From assembly GCA_965218775.1 (NCBI GenBank), contig CBDCLS010000006.1:1736001-1800000 (forward strand): a stretch of DNA of 64,000 nt, read 5' to 3'. Positions 43,239-51,971 of the stretch are shown here, piece after piece. The notes beneath the pieces were generated by a model. That model made no database searches. It had not been told where the DNA came from and worked only from the letters and a program-made list of their open reading frames with translations. Made by a program: the position numbers and the translations under genes. This stretch comes from CAUZIZ01 sp965218775. GTDB lineage: Bacteria; Acidobacteriota; UBA6911; RPQK01; JAJDTT01. How positions within the stretch are numbered: position 1 is the first letter of the stretch; each line of letters begins with the position of its first letter.

Positions 43239-44516
43239 ATGACCGAATTCAAGAAGCAAGCCTATATTGGCGGCAACCGTCTACGCCCCGAAAGCCTGAT
43301 GATGAGCTACGGCTATGACCCACAACTCTCCGAGGGGGCCCTCAAGTGTCCGATCTTTCAAACCTCGACCTTCGTTTTCAAAACAGCGGAGGAGGGGAAG
43401 GCCTTCTTCGAACAAGCCATGGGACGCGGCAGCGAGTTGCAGACGGGCAAGCGAGGCCTGATCTATAGCCGATTGAACAATCCCGACCTGGAGATTCTGG
43501 AGGATCGTCTTACTCTGTGGGATGAGGCCGAAGCCTGCACGGTCTTCGAGAGTGGGATGGCGGCCATTAGCACCACCCTCCTCGAATTCCTGAATCCGGG
43601 AGAAGTCATTCTTCACAGCGAGCCGTTATACGGGGGCACGGAATACCTCTTCAAACACGTCCTGACCCGTTTTGGGATTCGGACCATAGGCTTCAAGGCG
43701 GGCAGCGATTTGAACCAAATAGCGAAGATAATCGAAGAGGCGAACGTCGGAGATCAACTCGGGGTGATCTATGTGGAGACGCCCGCTAATCCGACCAACC
43801 AACTGGTGGATATCGGCTCTTGCGCCCAGCTGGCCAAACAGTACACCACTCCGGACCGCCGCCCGATTGTGATCGTGGACAATACCTTCCTGGGTCCCCT
43901 CTGGCAGCACCCGCTTCGACATGGAGCGGACCTTGTCCTCTATTCCGCCACCAAGTATATAGGCGGCCACAGCGACGTCATTGCCGGTGTGTGCCTGGGA
44001 CCGTCGGAGCTGGTCGAACGGGTACGCGCTCTCAGAACCTTTCTGGGTACGATGGCGGGACCCTGGACGGGATGGCTGCTTCTACGCAGCCTCGAGACTC
44101 TCAAACTCCGGATGACGTGCCAGATGAAGAACGCCCGCTACGTGGCCGATTTTCTGGCCGACCATCCCAAGATAGATCGAGTCTACTATCTTGGGCTTTT
44201 GACAGAGGACACCCCACAGCATGGGATCTATCGCAGGCAGTGTGCGGCCCCTGGAGCCATGATTTCGGTAGATCTGGTAGGCGGACAAGATCAGGCGTTT
44301 CGCTTTCTCAACAACCTTCAACTGATCAAGCTCGCGGTCAGCCTGGGCGGAGCCGAATCTCTGGCCGAGCACCCTTTCACCATGACGCACTCCGAACTCG
44401 AACCCGAGGAGAGGAGGCGGATGGGTATCAACGAGAGGATGGTTCGCCTCTCCATCGGCATCGAAAACCCGCAGGACCTGATCACCGATCTAGAGCAGGC
44501 TCTGACAGCGGTCTAG
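43239..44516 (+). CDS. Cys/Met metabolism PLP-dependent enzyme (cystathionine gamma-synthase family)
   Basis: 425 residues from ATG at 43239. PLP-binding features: VFESGMAAISTTLLEF, SEPLYGGTEYLF, YVETPANPTNQLVDI, VDNTFLGPLWQHPL and the lysine motif SATKYIGGHSDVIAG; C-terminal GGAESLAEHPFTMTH. The family includes cystathionine gamma-synthase, gamma-lyase, O-acetylhomoserine sulfhydrylase and methionine gamma-lyase; residues alone do not decide. Length (425) and the HSD after the lysine loop fit a sulfhydrylase or gamma-synthase. No met operon partner is nearby. Confidence 0.88.
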   Translation: MTEFKKQAYIGGNRLRPESLMMSYGYDPQLSEGALKCPIFQTSTFVFKTAEEGKAFFEQAMGRGSELQTGKRGLIYSRLNNPDLEILEDRLTLWDEAEACTVFESGMAAISTTLLEFLNPGEVILHSEPLYGGTEYLFKHVLTRFGIRTIGFKAGSDLNQIAKIIEEANVGDQLGVIYVETPANPTNQLVDIGSCAQLAKQYTTPDRRPIVIVDNTFLGPLWQHPLRHGADLVLYSATKYIGGHSDVIAGVCLGPSELVERVRALRTFLGTMAGPWTGWLLLRSLETLKLRMTCQMKNARYVADFLADHPKIDRVYYLGLLTEDTPQHGIYRRQCAAPGAMISVDLVGGQDQAFRFLNNLQLIKLAVSLGGAESLAEHPFTMTHSELEPEERRRMGINERMVRLSIGIENPQDLITDLEQALTAV

Positions 44517-44547
44517 AGGGAGCGAGCCACCTCATACCGCCGAGAAC

Positions 44548-44680
44548 GTTTGTCTGTGTTGAGTTCTCCTCCTATGCTTGCCCCTGCCCGTGCCCGTGCC
44601 CGACTTCATCTTTCTCAGCCAGGTGCGACGATTGTGGGGATACTGACGGGCAAGGGCACGGGGGAGCAGCCGACAAGGCT
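44548..44680. repeat. Hexamer-arm hairpin, copy at 44.6 kb
   Basis: CTTGCCCCTGCCCGTGCCCG repeats, CGACTTCATC, CAGCCAGG, ACGATTGTGGGGATAC, then GACGGGCAAGGGCACGGGG. Degenerate left end (TGTCTGTGTTGAGTTC). It lies between convergent genes. Confidence 0.7.
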
Positions 44681-44722
44681 GCAATCCAGCTGGTGAAAGT
44701 CCAGCCGTGTGAATTACTCGAT

Positions 44723-45334
44723 TCACACACGTAGCGATCCCACATCTCGGGGCAGGTAACCAACCGAGCGATGCGTGGTGTAAACGGTCTGGCCGCCTTT
44801 CAGCGATGAAGCGGTGGGAGCAATCTGGAGGCCATCGATCCTCCCATACGGCTCCCTGCGCGCGAAGAGAGCACAGTCGAAGCGCCAGTCGGAACTCCCT
44901 GAGAAAAGGTCCCCGGGGTCGATGCTCCAGATGTTCACAGACATCTTCCCCGGATGGGGGCGTCCGTCTCCGCTGCCCGCTCGGGCCGGGACCACTGCCT
45001 CGATCCGTTTCGTTACCGGGTTGCAGTCGATGTCGAGCGTATCCTGGCGTCCTCGCTTGCCGGCGACGCGGATGCTGGAATGCTTCGACTTCAAGGGGTG
45101 CCAGCCTTTTTCCGACCAGAGCTGCGCATAAACGGATGTGTCCGATTTCTTGTCGTACGACGATGGATCGTAGCTGCGAGAAATGATGGCGAGTTTCCCC
45201 TCGTGGAGCAGGGAGACCGGCTCGCCAGGGCGTACGAAGGAGGGCAGGGATTGCTCTTCCTCCATCCAGGTTCGTCCGCCGTCCTTCGAGTAGCGGAAGT
45301 GGATCTTATCGGCGATCCGGACGCCGAGAAATCA
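44723..45334 (-). pseudogene. Sialidase-like (Asp-box) protein, 5' part missing
   Basis: The frame opens after an in-frame TGA at the IS junction and reads FLGVRIADKIHF, then the Asp-box SKDGGRTWMEEEQSLPSF, GEPVSLLHEGKLAIISRSYD and a C-terminus ending at 44723. This is only the last 200 or so residues of a BNR-type propeller. Sequence beyond the IS does not continue the frame, so the gene was already broken or the rest was deleted. Related intact genes are at 5945 and 62612. Confidence 0.65.
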
Positions 45335-45346
45335 TGGGTGCTTTCC

Positions 45347-46818
45347 AGGACATTCCCCAAAAATTGAGGGTGAATTCTCTCAAGTAGTTGAGAACAAGAG
45401 AGTAGGGCGATAAGGGAAGTGGGATGGGTTGAAATTGGGAGAAAATGGGGGAACTGTCGACCCCCAAAAGTGTGGGTCCCTAGCGCTTAGACTGGTTGGC
45501 GGAACTCCAAACCCAACAACCAATTAAGCGGAGGGACCCAGATGCATGATGCCAAAGTAGCGTGGAAGATTCGAGAGCAGCTGAGAGAATTTTCGGGGAA
45601 GGTCTCTGAAGGATTACCGAAGACCGCCGCTCGTTTGATCCGGGAGGTGCTCTACGGGATGCAGTGTCGGGCGTCGGTCCGGCTCAGCGAGATTGCGCGA
45701 GCACTGGAGGAGGAGATCGCTCTGAAGAAAGTCATCGAGCGGCTGAGCCGCCAACTCAACCGTCAGGGATTGAGAGGAGCGGTGGGAAAGAATCTGCTGG
45801 AGTTGGCGGCCTGGCGGGTGGAGAAGGAGACGCTGTTGATTGTGGACCCCACGGATGTGAGTAAGCCATATGCCCGGAAGATGCAATACCTGGCGCGGGT
45901 CCGGGACGGCTCCCGAGGGGAGATCCGAGATGGATACTGGTGCTGTGAGGTGGTCGGAGCGAGGCGGGGGAGTGCCGAGGTGCTGCCGTTGTACCAGGAG
46001 CTGTACTCGCAGAAAGCGCCGGACTTTGTGAGCGAAAACGACGAGATCCTCAAGGCGATTGGGCGAGTCTCCAAAGCCACCCAAGGGCGAGGGATCTGGG
46101 TGATGGACCGGGGAGGGGATCGGGAGGAGATCCTCGAAGTCCTGCTGAAGCGGGGACACCCGTTCCTGGTGTGCCAGCGGGGGGATCGTCACCTGATCTC
46201 AGGGCGCAGCAAGAAGAGCGCCGAGGAGTGGGCGCGTGGTTGTCGGCGCCGCTACCGGGAAGTCGTGATCAAGGAGACGAGTGCGGGGGAGAAGGTCTAC
46301 CGGTTGGAGTTTGGGGCCCGAGGGGTGCGTTTGCCCGGTTTCGACCAATCGCTGTACCTGGTGGTGGTGGATGGCTTTGGCCCCCGTCCCCTGATGCTTC
46401 TGACGAACCAGACGGTCAAACGCTCGCGCAAGAGCCAGTGGCGGGTGGTCGAGAGCTATCTGAGCCGCTGGCGTGTCGAGGAAACGATCCGATTTATCAA
46501 GCAGAGCTACGAGTTGGAAGACATCCGTTTGCTCAAGTATGAGCGCCTGCGCAATATGGCCGCCTTGGTCATGATCGCCGCCTTCTTCGCCTGTGTCTAT
46601 CTGGGTAAAAGGGCCAAGCTGGCCCTTCTGGTCCAACACATCGAGCAGGCAGCCAAACGGATCTACGGCATCCCGGAGTTCCGCTTCTATGCCATAGCCG
46701 ATGGCATCAAGCAGCTCCTATTCGGCCGCCACAGCGGGATTGGCGGGGCTCGACCCGATCCCAGCTCCCGTCAGCTGTCCCTGCTTCCTCTGGGCCTCTG
46801 AAAAATGGGGAATGTCCA
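45347..46818. mobile_element. IS4-superfamily insertion element with 10-base target duplication
   Basis: 1,472 bases flanked by GGTGCTTTCC at 45337-45346 and 46819-46828. Inverted ends are AGGACATTCCCCA and TGGACATTCCCCA. One intact transposase on the plus strand. Unlike the element at 16251 in ends and transposase, so a different IS. Confidence 0.88.
45542..46801 (+). CDS. IS4-superfamily transposase
   Basis: 419 residues. First Asp in LLIVDPTDVSKPYA, second in IWVMDRGGDREE, and the YREK signature YLSRWRVEETIRFIK carrying the Glu. The N-terminus (AKVAWKIREQLREFSGKVSE) is DNA-binding-like. It moves the surrounding element. No frameshift. Low similarity by eye to the transposase at 16264 except at catalytic motifs. 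Confidence 0.88.
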   Translation: MHDAKVAWKIREQLREFSGKVSEGLPKTAARLIREVLYGMQCRASVRLSEIARALEEEIALKKVIERLSRQLNRQGLRGAVGKNLLELAAWRVEKETLLIVDPTDVSKPYARKMQYLARVRDGSRGEIRDGYWCCEVVGARRGSAEVLPLYQELYSQKAPDFVSENDEILKAIGRVSKATQGRGIWVMDRGGDREEILEVLLKRGHPFLVCQRGDRHLISGRSKKSAEEWARGCRRRYREVVIKETSAGEKVYRLEFGARGVRLPGFDQSLYLVVVDGFGPRPLMLLTNQTVKRSRKSQWRVVESYLSRWRVEETIRFIKQSYELEDIRLLKYERLRNMAALVMIAAFFACVYLGKRAKLALLVQHIEQAAKRIYGIPEFRFYAIADGIKQLLFGRHSGIGGARPDPSSRQLSLLPLGL

Positions 46819-46930
46819 GGTGCTTTCCTCTTGCGAGCTGCGATTTGCGGCTACAATAATGGGAGGAAGGGAAGTTGATGTCAAAGCCGATACCTGAGCT
46901 TGGGCATACTTTTTCCGTAAAGGATGAATC

Positions 46931-47791
46931 ATGAGCGTAACGCATCTGTCGGACAACCAAATAGAGAGCTATCGACGCGAAGGGTACCTGGTTCTACCAG
47001 GGTTCTTCGGTGCTGACGAGTTGGCGTCCGTCGATCGGGCCATTCGCGAGGTCACGGAGACGGCCTTGGCGAGCGGTGACTGGAGCGACGTCCTGGAGCT
47101 GGAGTCGGAGCTGCATGATGGACGTCAGGTGCCACGGCGAATCTACGAACCCTTCGACAAGCACGAGACCTTTCGCCGGATCGGGTCCGAGCCACGGCTG
47201 CTCGACTGCCTGGAGGCTTTGATCGGCCCCAACATCGCGCACCAGTACAGCAAGATCAACATGAAACCGGCTCGGGTGGGATCGGTCGTGAAGTGGCACC
47301 AGGACATGGCCTACTATCCATCAACCAACGACGATGTGGTGGCCGTACTGATCTATGTCGACGACGCCACGGAAGAAAACGGCTGTCTGCAGGTCCTACC
47401 AAGGCACCATACTCACTTCTTCGACCACACCGGGGCCGACGGCCAGTTCGCGGGCATGGTCACCGAGGATCTCAGCGGAGGCCGATTCGGGCGGTCGGTG
47501 TCGCTGGCTGCCCCCGCCGGTAGCGCCATCCTTCTGCACGGCATTACGCCTCATTCCTCCCTCCCTAATCTGTCGGACCAACCGCGCCGCACGTTGATCT
47601 ATGGATTCCAGGCAGCGGACTGCTATCCGATCTACTTCGGCGAAATGACGTCCCAGGTCTCGAACATTCAGATGCTGCGTGGCAAGCCGGCTCGCTTCGC
47701 CCGTTTCGGCGGTCCGGCGCCACTCATTCCTTCGTACACTGGATTGTGGAAGTCGCTCTACCAATTGCAGGAGGAAGCCAAGCTGGGATGA
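46931..47791 (+). CDS. Phytanoyl-CoA dioxygenase family protein (PhyH) 2
   Basis: 286 residues. Triad: His 123 and Asp 125 in KWHQDMAYYP, distal His 208 in GITPHSSLPNLS, then RRTLIYGF with the 2-oxoglutarate Arg. ENGCLQVLPRHH is typical. The promoter and ATG lie about 100 bases after the IS end, so the IS may influence its expression. Substrate unknown. Repeat sequence follows the stop. Confidence 0.85.
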   Translation: MSVTHLSDNQIESYRREGYLVLPGFFGADELASVDRAIREVTETALASGDWSDVLELESELHDGRQVPRRIYEPFDKHETFRRIGSEPRLLDCLEALIGPNIAHQYSKINMKPARVGSVVKWHQDMAYYPSTNDDVVAVLIYVDDATEENGCLQVLPRHHTHFFDHTGADGQFAGMVTEDLSGGRFGRSVSLAAPAGSAILLHGITPHSSLPNLSDQPRRTLIYGFQAADCYPIYFGEMTSQVSNIQMLRGKPARFARFGGPAPLIPSYTGLWKSLYQLQEEAKLG

Positions 47792-47834
47792 AGTGAAGAC
47801 CGCGCTGGATCACTCAGGGGAAAACTTCAGGCTT

Positions 47835-48030
47835 GAGGACAGGGGAGAGCTTGCTGTTGTCCAGCTCTCTCCTCGGAACTTGGGCTCATATTGCAGACAA
47901 GTCAAGTCGTTCGCGGCTCTGTCGGACTTGGCTTCGTAATGCTGGCAGTTCACCCGTCCACGGTACTGTTGGGCAGCTGTTTCCGGGACTGCTCACTGCT
48001 CACTGCTCACTGCTCACTATTCAAGTTGGA
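47835..48030. repeat. Composite repeat G with heptamer end, copy 2 (reverse)
   Basis: Reverse of 32609-32795: CAGCTCTCTCCTCGGAACTT, AAGTCAAGTCGTTCGCGGCT, GACTTGGCTTCGTAATGCTG, then CTGCTCACTGCTCACTGCTC and ACTATTCAAG. Confidence 0.75.
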
Positions 48031-48087
48031 TCTGAGTCCGGCAAGGGTTGTCGCACAGCGGCCTCTGGGGATACACTAGTAAAAAGC

Positions 48088-49385
48088 GTGCTTGAGGTTG
48101 TGAACAGAATAATTCGTCTCCTTCCAATCTACCTGGTTCTTGTTGCTTCGGTAACGTTCGCTTCCCCCTCGCCTGGTCAGAGTCAGCAGGCCGAAGAGAA
48201 GGCGGATCCCTTCTCCAAATGGTTGAACCAAGATGTGCTCTACATTATTACTCCCGAAGAGAAGACCGTCTTTTCCAAGTTGACCACCCTCGAGGAAAAG
48301 GAAAACTTCATCGAGCAGTTCTGGCACCGCCGCGACCCCGATACCTCGAGTGGATTCAATGAGTTCAAGACCGAGCACTACCGCCGCATCGCCTACGCTA
48401 ACGAGCGCTATCGGAATGGTGGCGAGCCATGGACCCCATGCGGTCTGTCGGCGGCGAGTTTGACGCCGTTCACAAGCATGCGGATAATCCGTTTCTCAGG
48501 CTGGAGCGATTTTTCAAACTCCAGCAGGCGCCTCGGATCCAGTTCCAGGATCTCAAGTCAGCCGTCACCACCAACATCACCTACAACGAGCTGCCGTTCT
48601 TTGCGGTGAACTCCCATACCCGACTGAACGAGGAGTCGTTCCTGGTGCCCATCACCGTCTTTCTCCCCTTGAACGAACTCACCTATGAGACTCCCGCCGG
48701 CGGCGGTACCGCTCGGGCCACCGTGAATCTGTACGGTTCGGTGAAAAGCATGGGAGGCAGGACGGTCAATGAGTTCGAGGAAACGATCTACGATGATCGG
48801 GGGGACTCCAGCGTGGAGTCCAAGGGAGAGAAATCCTTCCAGAAGATTCTTCCCCTAGCCCCCGGTATCTACAAACTCGATTTGATTGCCAAGGACTTGG
48901 GAAGCAAGAAGATCGGACATCTCCAACAGCGACTGAATCTTCCGCTGGTGGTACCCGAGGAGCTTTCTCTCTCGTCCCTGGTGCTTTCCGATACGATGGT
49001 TCCGGCAAGAGACGAAACCCTACCCAACCCCTTCGTGACGGTATTGGGCTGGAAAGTCTATCCGGCGCATGACAGTCAATTTCATTCGGGGGAACGGCTT
49101 GGGGTCTACTTCGAGGTCTACAGCTTCGACGTCGACCAAAGCCGCGATGTGGCCGATCTAGACATTTCGGCGACCATAGTGAATTCCAGCGGCGAACAGC
49201 TCATCGATGGACCTGCTACGCATCTCATCTCACGCTTCAGTGACCGGGTTGCCGCCGCCTTGGTATTTCCGCTGGACGCCATTGAAACTGGCGACTATAC
49301 CCTGCTGCTGAGGGTTCAGGATAAGATCCAACAGCGAGACGTCAAGGAGAGGGTCCGCTTCAAAGTCATTCCCACTGAATCTTGA
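48088..49385 (+). pseudogene. GWxTD-domain protein, core deleted and frameshifted
   Basis: Part 1 (from GTG 48088): signal-like LLPIYLVLVASVTFAS, then DPFSKWLNQDVLYIITPEEK, FIEQFWHRRDPD and YRRIAYANERY, the N-terminal part of acidobacterial GWxTD proteins. The GWxTD core that should follow is absent. Part 2, in another frame from about 48429, resumes with NPFLRLERFFKLQQAPRIQF, LPFFAVNSHTRLNEESFLVP and a full C-terminal region to 49385. The junction near 48430 therefore lost an estimated 140 residues and the frame. Either two separate products or, more likely, a dead gene. Confidence 0.75.
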
Positions 49386-49488
49386 TTCCCTAGTGCTCGT
49401 GTTTGGGTCGGGAGCACTGAACTGTCAACGCGGACACATCGGAAAGCGTTAGCGGTACCCGAAGTAGCCGGGAAATAGAAAGGTTTGC

Positions 49489-50328
49489 ATGGATAGCCAG
49501 GAGAGGGTCCGCCAGCTGAAGATGGACGGGTTCTGCGTGATCGAGGGAATCATTCCCAGCGACAGGGTTGATCGGGTGCGGCAAAGTGTGGTGGAAGCCC
49601 AGGCCAGGCGCCACGAGGAGGCCGAGGCGAAATTGGCAAAGACCAGGTCTCGGGGCCACCGCGTTGGGGTGGAGGGCGTCGCAAATCTTCGGCAGGTGAT
49701 CAACGAAACCCAGGCATTCGCTCCCTACCTGGCCGACAGACGCATCCTGGGCCTCGCGGAGTCCTTCTTCGGCCCCTACGTCAGAGTCTCGTGCACGGAC
49801 TGTGTCATCAACAACCCGGGAAATGGGCGCGGCTATCTGCACGCGGACTGGCCCTACAATAAGACCAACGCATCCCATCTTCGCGCTCCCTACCCCGACA
49901 CCATGATGCATATCTCGACCATCTGGATGTTGTCGCCTTTCAGTGCGGAGACGGGTGGCACTATTGTAGTGCCAGGAAGCCACCGGATGTCCAGCAACCC
50001 AGCCGGAGGGGGAACGTCCATTCCTCAAGATGATTCCTACCCGACGGAAATGAATGTTTGCGGCGCTGCCGGGAGCGTGTTCGTGAGTGACAGCCGGCTC
50101 TGGCATGCGGTTGCACCCAATAGGAGCGACCAACCCAGGGTCGCTCTCCTGATTCGCTACGCACCCTGGTGGCTCAATCTGAATCCCACCATGATCGGGA
50201 CTCCCGAGCACACCGCCATGGTGGTGGAGACGGGTGGCAAGAACTACGAGCTTCCGCCCCTGCGAAGGAGCGTCTACGAGTCCCTCCCGGATGACGTGAA
50301 GCCACTCTATCGGTTTTGGGTAAGCTGA
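49489..50328 (+). CDS. Phytanoyl-CoA dioxygenase family protein (PhyH) 3
   Basis: 279 residues. His 118 and Asp 120 in YLHADWPYN, distal His 206 in DSRLWHAVAPNRS, followed by the Arg in PRVALLIRYAPWW. GGTIVVPGSHRMSSNP is the family loop. Closer in style to ectoine-hydroxylase-like or secondary-metabolite PhyH proteins than PhyH 1 and 2, which is an impression. It starts about 100 bases after the GWxTD remnant. Confidence 0.85.
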   Translation: MDSQERVRQLKMDGFCVIEGIIPSDRVDRVRQSVVEAQARRHEEAEAKLAKTRSRGHRVGVEGVANLRQVINETQAFAPYLADRRILGLAESFFGPYVRVSCTDCVINNPGNGRGYLHADWPYNKTNASHLRAPYPDTMMHISTIWMLSPFSAETGGTIVVPGSHRMSSNPAGGGTSIPQDDSYPTEMNVCGAAGSVFVSDSRLWHAVAPNRSDQPRVALLIRYAPWWLNLNPTMIGTPEHTAMVVETGGKNYELPPLRRSVYESLPDDVKPLYRFWVS

Positions 50329-50410
50329 CCTGCGCCTTGGAAATCCAAGTACAAGACAGGCCTTGGATCCAACATTGAACCCAATAAAATCACTGTTGTA
50401 TTCTACCAAT

Positions 50411-50653
50411 ATGGTGGCAAAACCAGTACAGATTTCGATGGACACTGACCTGCTGCGCCGAGTCGATCGGGATCCGGAGGCGCGGGAGAAGGGGCGCTCG
50501 GCTTTTGTTAGCTCCGCCATTGAGCTCTACCTGACGGCGAAACAGCGCCGGGAGGTCGAAGCGCGGATTGCCCACGCCTATGAGGGAGCGGCCGACGACA
50601 TGCTCGAGGAGATATCCGATTTCATGGAGAGCCAATCATGGCCCGAGAGTTAA
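50411..50653 (+). CDS. Ribbon-helix-helix antitoxin-like protein
   Basis: 80 residues from ATG at 50411. KPVQISMDTDLLRRVDRD then GRSAFVSSAIELYL is the RHH DNA-binding fold of MazE/CopG-like antitoxins; the acidic C-terminus (YEGAADDMLEEISDFMESQS) would bind the toxin. Its last 16 bases overlap the start of a truncated MazF-like reading frame, the usual operon layout. Without an intact toxin it may be a free-standing repressor or a relic. Confidence 0.8.
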   Translation: MVAKPVQISMDTDLLRRVDRDPEAREKGRSAFVSSAIELYLTAKQRREVEARIAHAYEGAADDMLEEISDFMESQSWPES

Positions 50654-50703
50654 GACGGGGAGAGATCTGGGTCCGGAAGTCAGTGGAGTCTCTTCAGAGG
50701 TGA
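50638..50703 (+). pseudogene. Truncated MazF/PemK-type toxin start
   Basis: MARELRRGEIWVRKSVESLQ and one more residue, then a stop. MARELRRGEIW is the usual start of PemK/MazF toxins (followed by P-x-x-KxRPVLVLS in intact ones), but after Trp the sequence departs from the family and ends. Overlaps the antitoxin gene by 16 bases. Confidence 0.65.
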
Positions 50704-50746
50704 GAGTCATTTTGACCCCAGTCCTCTCTGCAACCTTAGTGGACGA

Positions 50747-51472
50747 TTACTCTTCCCGAACACACATGATGGGATTCGTAGTTAGACCACCAAGATTGGT
50801 CTGAAAGAAAGAGAGGATCGTAACCGGATCATCGCAGGTGATTCTTCCCCAGCCTGTGAAATTGTCCGGCAGAGGGGTCTTTTCGAAAACGAAAAACTGG
50901 TCCTGGCCCAAGGGCGGAACCGCAAAGGCCCCATCTCCCACCGGTGTGGTGTCTGCTGAAGAGGTGGTCAAATCGCAGGCTATGGGGTCTGGACTGACAC
51001 TCGAAACAGCCACTCCAGTATCCATCTTCTGGTTTCGTATGACGGTGAACAGAGCGTCCTGACACGGTTCCGTAAACGGAACTCCAATCGGGGCTGCGCC
51101 GGGCTGATTGAGATCCACTAGTTCGACCAGAACACCTTCTGCTCCGATCTGCCCATTGACTAGAATCTGGGCGTGGCCGAAAACGAGATTCTCTCCACCT
51201 GCGAAGGGTAGGACGATAGTGCCGTTGCAGATCGCCTGTTCTGCAACGGTGTGTATAAGCGCACCGTTGTTGTCCAAGAACCGAGCCTCGATCGTGGTTT
51301 GCGGGTCGGCCGCATCACAAATTATCGTGGCATAGAAATCAGTTCTATTGCCAGCTCCGGCCACGAACGTAGGGAAGTCAATCACGAGTTCTCCCTGGGA
51401 TAGGACCGATCCGAAAGAAAGAACCATGATAGATATCCCGATCAGAGAGATAGGGGAATGTCCAATCTGCAT
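50747..51472 (-). CDS. Secreted protein of unknown function
   Basis: 241 residues with a signal peptide (SLIGISIMVLSFGSVLS). The mature part is rich in beta-type sequence with six Cys (TIICDAAD, EQAICNGTI, PCQDAL, IACDLT, ITCDDP, MCVREE) that could form disulfides. LVIDFPTFVAGAGNRTDFYA resembles extracellular hypothetical proteins of Acidobacteria. No enzymatic motif. Single gene between the antitoxin remnant and decayed DNA. Confidence 0.6.
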   Translation of the reverse strand: MQIGHSPISLIGISIMVLSFGSVLSQGELVIDFPTFVAGAGNRTDFYATIICDAADPQTTIEARFLDNNGALIHTVAEQAICNGTIVLPFAGGENLVFGHAQILVNGQIGAEGVLVELVDLNQPGAAPIGVPFTEPCQDALFTVIRNQKMDTGVAVSSVSPDPIACDLTTSSADTTPVGDGAFAVPPLGQDQFFVFEKTPLPDNFTGWGRITCDDPVTILSFFQTNLGGLTTNPIMCVREE

Positions 51473-51589
51473 AGCTCTGTTTACCTCCTTCTTTCCTGCT
51501 TGTTCCTGAAAGCAGCCTCTTTTCGGGCCAAATAGACTGCCGAACCTATCACATCACGACGAGCAATTTCAAAAACAGATCGAGCCAGC

Positions 51590-51673
51590 CCGAAACCGGT
51601 CTTGCGCCGGTATATCCCCAAAGCCGGCAACCCGAAGAAGCGGCCGTTAGGGCTGCCTAGCTTCGAGGGCAAG
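51590..51673 (+). pseudogene. Fragment of a group II intron-type reverse transcriptase
   Basis: One frame reads PKPVLRRYIPKAGNPKKRPL then GLPSFEGK. The RRxYIPKxxxxKRPLGxP motif is typical of the N-terminal (domain 0/1) region of group II intron and related reverse transcriptases. Only about 28 residues match, and nothing follows. The 51473-51890 stretch otherwise holds no recognisable gene. Confidence 0.4.
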
Positions 51674-51889
51674 CAGGCTGAAGCCGTTCAAGGCAAATAT
51701 CAGCCCACCAGCCGTGACCGTCAGCCATTTCAGCTCTTGCATACCCAAGGTTGCATCATGGTCCTCTCGGCTGCGACACCGTTTCTGGCCAGTTCAGAAG
51801 GATCCGTGGGCACTGCTCCCCGTCGCTGCCAACAATGCCCTCGGGTTCCACCTGCTTCACGGCGGTCACAAGCACCAAATTCTAAAGCA

Positions 51890-51970
51890 AACCTTTCCAG
51901 CAGAGCCGCGAACGGCTTGAATCGCTGGCAACATGAGGCCAAGTTCCGGCCGTCGAGGACGACGAAAGCA
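51890..51970. repeat. Repeat G fragment fused to the CRTAC1 remnant
   Basis: TTTCCAGCAGAGCCGCGAAC, GGCTTGAATCGCTGGC, AACATGAGGCCAAGTTCCG matches part of the composite repeat at 32609. It directly abuts coding sequence for the CRTAC1 fragment, marking the breakpoint where the gene's 5' part was lost. Confidence 0.6.
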
Positions 51971-51971
51971 G

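Noticed and set aside
44806..45367. Plus-strand open frames over the sialidase remnant
   Set aside because: The minus-strand frame has the Asp-box; the plus frames are shadows.
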